A stretch of 64,000 nt of DNA, from NCBI RefSeq assembly GCF_004212215.1, contig NZ_QVFV01000005.1, positions 118,569 through 182,568 on the forward strand, written 5' to 3'. Below are positions 60,798-64,000 of the stretch, piece after piece. The notes below the pieces were generated by a model. It did not search any database, was not told where the DNA came from, and was given only the letters and a program-made list of their open reading frames with translations. A program made the translations under genes and the position numbers. The number at the start of each line of letters is the position of its first letter. The first letter of the stretch is position 1. Source of the DNA: Leptolyngbya iicbica LK (lineage in GTDB: Bacteria > Cyanobacteriota > Cyanobacteriia > Phormidesmidales > Phormidesmidaceae).

Positions 60798-63353
60798 TTG
60801 ATTCAATCTGAAGCGCTTTCTTTATTAGAGTGGTCTCGTCTCTGTCAACATTTATCCACCTTTGCGGCGACAAAGTTGGGGGCGATCGCGGCTCGTCAGC
60901 TACAGCTGCCCGCTCGTCAGGCTGACAGTGAGCAACTTTTGGCGGAGACCAGCGAAGCGATGCAAATTGACCAGCGACCGCCGGGTCTAAAGTTTGCGGG
61001 CATTCAAGACATTGGTGACGCCCTCGAACGCGCTCAGCGGCAAGGCTGTTTGCAGCCGCCAGAACTGCTGGATATCGCCACGACTCTCGCGGGGGCACGC
61101 CAACTGCGACGGGCGATCGATAGTTTTGAAGACGGTGAGTTGCCCACCTTGTCACAGCTAGTTGCCCCGCTGCGCACCTACCCAGAGCTGGAACAGGAGA
61201 TTCACTACTGCATTGACGATCGCGGCAAAGTCGCCGATCGCGCCACCCCTAAACTCGGCGGCATTCGCGAGCAGTTAAAAGAACAGCGCAGCCAGATTTA
61301 TCAAAAGCTGAATCACATCCTGCAACAGCACAGCAACGCAATTCAAGAAGCCGTGATTACCCAGCGGGGTGATCGCTTCGTCATCCCTGTCAAAGCGCCT
61401 CAAAAAGATGCCATTTCTGGCATTGTTCACGATGCTTCCACCAGTGGCGCCACCCTTTACATCGAGCCCAACAGCATCATTCAGATGGGCAACCGTCTGC
61501 GACAGCTACAGCGCCAAGAGCAAGTAGAAGAAGAGGCGATCTGTCGAGCCCTGACGGCTAAAGTTGCTGAAATTCATGACGATCTCGAAGACCTTTTGCG
61601 CATCGTCACTGTGCTCGACTTGGCCGCTGCCCGGGCGCGTTATGGTGAGTGGCTCGGCGCCAACGCCCCCCGCTTTGTGCCCCCTACCGAGCAAACAACT
61701 TTGCGTAGGCTGCGGCATCCCCTGCTGGTATGGCAACAGCGCCACGAAGAAGGCAGCGACGTGGTGCCCATTGATGTCATTGTGAATCCGCAAACCCGTG
61801 TGGTTGCGATCACGGGTCCCAACACCGGGGGCAAAACCGTCACCCTCAAAACTATTGGCCTAGCGGCCCTGATGGCCAAAGCGGGACTCTACGTTCCGGC
61901 CAGAGAGCCCGTGGAACTGCCCTGGTTTAACCAGGTGCTGGCCGATATTGGAGATGAACAGTCTATTGAGCAAAGCCTGTCAACTTTTTCGGGACATGTC
62001 AAACGGATTAGCCGTATTTTGGCGGCCATACAGTCCTTGAGCGAGTCATCCCTCGGACCAGGAGCTGGATTGTTAGCCGCTAGCGACGATCCAGCCGTCA
62101 AATCACCCGTGCTCAATGCCGATGGAGCGCTGCCGTCCTCCGCAGAGCAGAGTGAGCATCTTCCTTCGCCAACAGACATCCCCGCTCCCTCATCGTCAAC
62201 CAATCAGGCCCCGGCGCTCACCAATACGCTGGTCTTGCTTGACGAAGTGGGCGCTGGCACGGATCCCTCAGAAGGAAGCGCATTGGCGATCGCGCTGCTG
62301 CACTATCTTGCTGACCATGCCCGGTTTACCGTCGCCACCACCCACTACGGCGAACTCAAAGCGCTGAAATACCAAGATGATCGCTTTGAAAATGCCTCAG
62401 TGGAATTTGACGATGTGAGTTTGTCCCCGACCTATCGCTTGCTGTGGGGCATTCCGGGCCGCTCCAATGCCCTGACCATTGCCCAGCGTTTGGGCTTAGA
62501 TGAGACCATTGTGGCCGAAGCCCGCGATCAAATTGGCATTACTCATCAACAAGATGTGAATCAGGTCATTGCCGGGTTAGAAGCCCAGCGCAAGCAGCAG
62601 GAAACCAAAGCGGACGCCGCTGCTCAACTCCTGGCAGAAACGGAAAAACTACATCAACAAGTGGCTCGCAAGGCCGCCTTTCTCGAAGCGCGCGAGCGGG
62701 AACTCAAACAACAGCAAGAGCAAGCGGTACAAGCTGCGATCGCGGATGCTCGCAAAGAGATTGCGCGAGTGATTCGCCGCTTACAACAAGGTGAGCCGAC
62801 CGCCCAAGCCGCCCAAAAAGCGACTGATGCCGTCAATCAAATTGCGACCCAGCATCAAGCCCCCACCCCAGCAAAACCGCCGAAGCCTGGATTTAAGCCA
62901 CAAATGGGCGATCGCATCCGCATTCCCAGCCTGGGGCAAACGGCTGAAGTCCTGACTGACCCCGACGAAGACGGTAAAGTGATGGTGCGGTTTGGGTTAA
63001 TGAAAATGACCGTAAGTCTGGCGGAGATCGAGTCTCTGCAAGGCGAAAAAGCAGAGTTGCCCAAACCGAAAGTAACTCCCCCCCCACCTCCGTCATCACC
63101 ACCCACAGCTCCTGCGGTCCGCACGTCAAAAAATACATTTGATTTAAGGGGCATGCGAGTCGTCGAAGCGGAGGGTAAGTTGGAAGATGCCATTGCTTGC
63201 GCCCAAGGCCCCATCTGGATCATTCACGGTCATGGGACTGGCAAACTGCGGCGTGGTGTGCATGACTACCTCAAACGACATCCTCAAATCCAAAAGTTTG
63301 AAGCGGCAGAGCAAGCAGATGGCGGCACGGGTGTCACCATTGCTTATATGTAA
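60798..63353 (+). CDS. mutS2: MutS2 family endonuclease/ATPase
   Basis: 851 residues from a TTG at 60798 (MIQSEALSLLEWSRL), the usual beginning. The clamp/lever helices lead to Walker A ITGPNTGGKTVTLKT (about 339-353) and, after an insert, Walker B NTLVLLDEVGAGTDPSEGSAL. A coiled coil (~590-665), a KOW-like segment (GDRIRIPSLGQTAEVL) and a Pro-rich linker precede the C-terminal Smr nuclease domain with FDLRGMRVVEAE and IIHGHGTGKLRRGV. In other bacteria MutS2 acts against recombination intermediates or rescues collided ribosomes, not mismatch repair. An acidic Ser/Pro/Ala-rich insert of about 60 residues (414-474) separates the Walker boxes, which is not in standard members. Confidence 0.95.
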   Translation: MIQSEALSLLEWSRLCQHLSTFAATKLGAIAARQLQLPARQADSEQLLAETSEAMQIDQRPPGLKFAGIQDIGDALERAQRQGCLQPPELLDIATTLAGARQLRRAIDSFEDGELPTLSQLVAPLRTYPELEQEIHYCIDDRGKVADRATPKLGGIREQLKEQRSQIYQKLNHILQQHSNAIQEAVITQRGDRFVIPVKAPQKDAISGIVHDASTSGATLYIEPNSIIQMGNRLRQLQRQEQVEEEAICRALTAKVAEIHDDLEDLLRIVTVLDLAAARARYGEWLGANAPRFVPPTEQTTLRRLRHPLLVWQQRHEEGSDVVPIDVIVNPQTRVVAITGPNTGGKTVTLKTIGLAALMAKAGLYVPAREPVELPWFNQVLADIGDEQSIEQSLSTFSGHVKRISRILAAIQSLSESSLGPGAGLLAASDDPAVKSPVLNADGALPSSAEQSEHLPSPTDIPAPSSSTNQAPALTNTLVLLDEVGAGTDPSEGSALAIALLHYLADHARFTVATTHYGELKALKYQDDRFENASVEFDDVSLSPTYRLLWGIPGRSNALTIAQRLGLDETIVAEARDQIGITHQQDVNQVIAGLEAQRKQQETKADAAAQLLAETEKLHQQVARKAAFLEARERELKQQQEQAVQAAIADARKEIARVIRRLQQGEPTAQAAQKATDAVNQIATQHQAPTPAKPPKPGFKPQMGDRIRIPSLGQTAEVLTDPDEDGKVMVRFGLMKMTVSLAEIESLQGEKAELPKPKVTPPPPPSSPPTAPAVRTSKNTFDLRGMRVVEAEGKLEDAIACAQGPIWIIHGHGTGKLRRGVHDYLKRHPQIQKFEAAEQADGGTGVTIAYM

Positions 63354-63406
63354 CGCTAAACTTCGGTAACAGGATTAGCCGTTGAGTCGCTTTCCACAGG
63401 TTCTGA

Positions 63407-64000
63407 ATGAGTTCACCCCCTGAGTCTAATCTTGCCAAAGCGGCATCTCAATCTGTCGCCATTCCCCGTAGTTTGAGTCTCAAGACCAAAATTACGGGAG
63501 TGATGTTATTGACAGTAAGTGCGATCGCGGCGATCGTCCATTTCCCTTGGGCTTACACCTCCCGTCAAAATGTTGACGATATGGTGAGTCAAATCAACAG
63601 CGAGTTGATGAACAGCACCGAAAACGAAGTGGGTCATTTATTTGAAAACATTCTGTCTTCTAAGCAACTCATTACTAGTAGCTTAGACGAGGGCCTGATT
63701 CAGCTAGACGACCCCGAAGTTCAGGGACGATTTTATCTCAACTTGTTAAAGGCTAATGAAAATTTCACCTGGGTACAATTTGCCTTTGCCAATGGTGACT
63801 ACTTAGGAGCGCAAAGGCGCTCCGACGGCTTATACAACCTAATTCAGCGTCAATGGGATGACACGCTAGGAGCCCAAGCCGAGCCTGGTTCAGAACTCGC
63901 TGAGGTGCAGGCAAAACGGGCCGAAATCGCCGATCAATATTTGCAAGATCAGCGGTTGCCAGCTGACTTTGAAACAGCTGACAAAACAGTGCGAACCTAT
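63407..64000 (+). CDS. N-terminal part of a membrane sensor protein, running off the window
   Basis: An ATG at 63407 opens 198 codons with no stop before base 64000. After a soluble start (SSPPESNLAKAAS) comes a membrane helix (TKITGVMLLTVSAIAAIVHF) and an extracytoplasmic region (VDDMVSQINSELMNSTENEV, then FTWVQFAFANGDYLGAQRR) that looks like a Cache-type sensor as found in cyanobacterial cyclases and kinases. The output domain is outside the window. It follows mutS2 by 53 bases on the same strand. Confidence 0.75.
   Translation, partial: MSSPPESNLAKAASQSVAIPRSLSLKTKITGVMLLTVSAIAAIVHFPWAYTSRQNVDDMVSQINSELMNSTENEVGHLFENILSSKQLITSSLDEGLIQLDDPEVQGRFYLNLLKANENFTWVQFAFANGDYLGAQRRSDGLYNLIQRQWDDTLGAQAEPGSELAEVQAKRAEIADQYLQDQRLPADFETADKTVRTY

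Overview
The window is a cyanobacterial chromosome fragment. Lineage markers seen directly are the HIP1 octamer GCGATCGC scattered through genes and spacers, a PxcA/CotA proton-extrusion protein, a paired helical carotenoid protein (HCP) and C-terminal-domain homolog (CTDH) of the orange carotenoid protein, a PEP-CTERM exported protein and a cyanobacterial-type MutL and MutS2. The mix of IS elements, several families of structured dispersed repeats, large secreted proteins and multidomain sensors suggests a filamentous Leptolyngbya-like organism, but that placement is inference.

Layout. 0.6-12.1 kb is an exported-protein block: a small cysteine-rich secreted protein, a large two-partner-secretion (TpsA) adhesin-like protein, an outer-membrane barrel protein, a subtilisin-like protease with P domain and RTX repeats, and a TPR-CHAT protein with a signal peptide. 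12.4-14.4 kb is a mobile-DNA graveyard: the N-terminal relic of a cyanobacterial tyrosine integrase next to a transposase split by one in-frame TGA. 14.5-30 kb carries housekeeping and transport genes on the minus strand (cobU, TMEM14-like, CPBP-like membrane protein, Uma2, mutL, a three-gene amino-acid ABC transporter without its binding protein, an HlyD-type adaptor, cobS), then plus-strand tgt, serS, rseP and nth. 32.9-34.0 kb is a gene-poor stretch full of structured repeats, with a 32-codon small gene and a perfect 38-bp palindrome. 34.0-35.1 kb is the hcp-ctdh photoprotection operon.

35.3-39.4 kb is the most accessory region: a Spx/ArsC-like protein, a REP-associated tyrosine transposase (RAYT) with two inverted REPs beside it, and a three-gene minus-strand operon coding for a one-helix membrane protein, a P-loop NTPase and a TPR protein. 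The last two look like the two halves of one STAND NTPase, separated by a frame change at a run of five A. I regard this operon as the best candidate for an undescribed system, probably a sensing or conflict module. 39.6-50 kb returns to metabolism and membrane proteins (HyuB, endonuclease V, class 3 lipase, UPF0182, DUF362, PxcA). 50.3-51.8 kb is an intact insertion sequence with clear terminal inverted repeats and a 6-bp target duplication, inserted between one copy of the structured repeat and the terminator of a PEP-CTERM gene.

52.9-64 kb holds a YrdC/Sua5 threonylcarbamoyl-AMP synthase, LarC with a His-rich tandem-repeat insert, a lipoprotein form of SppA, a 1213-residue Cache-HAMP-histidine kinase-receiver-adenylate cyclase hybrid, a small disrupted or CTG-started minus-strand gene, mutS2, and the start of another membrane sensor running off the right edge. 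I found no rRNA, tRNA, CRISPR array or recognisable riboswitch.
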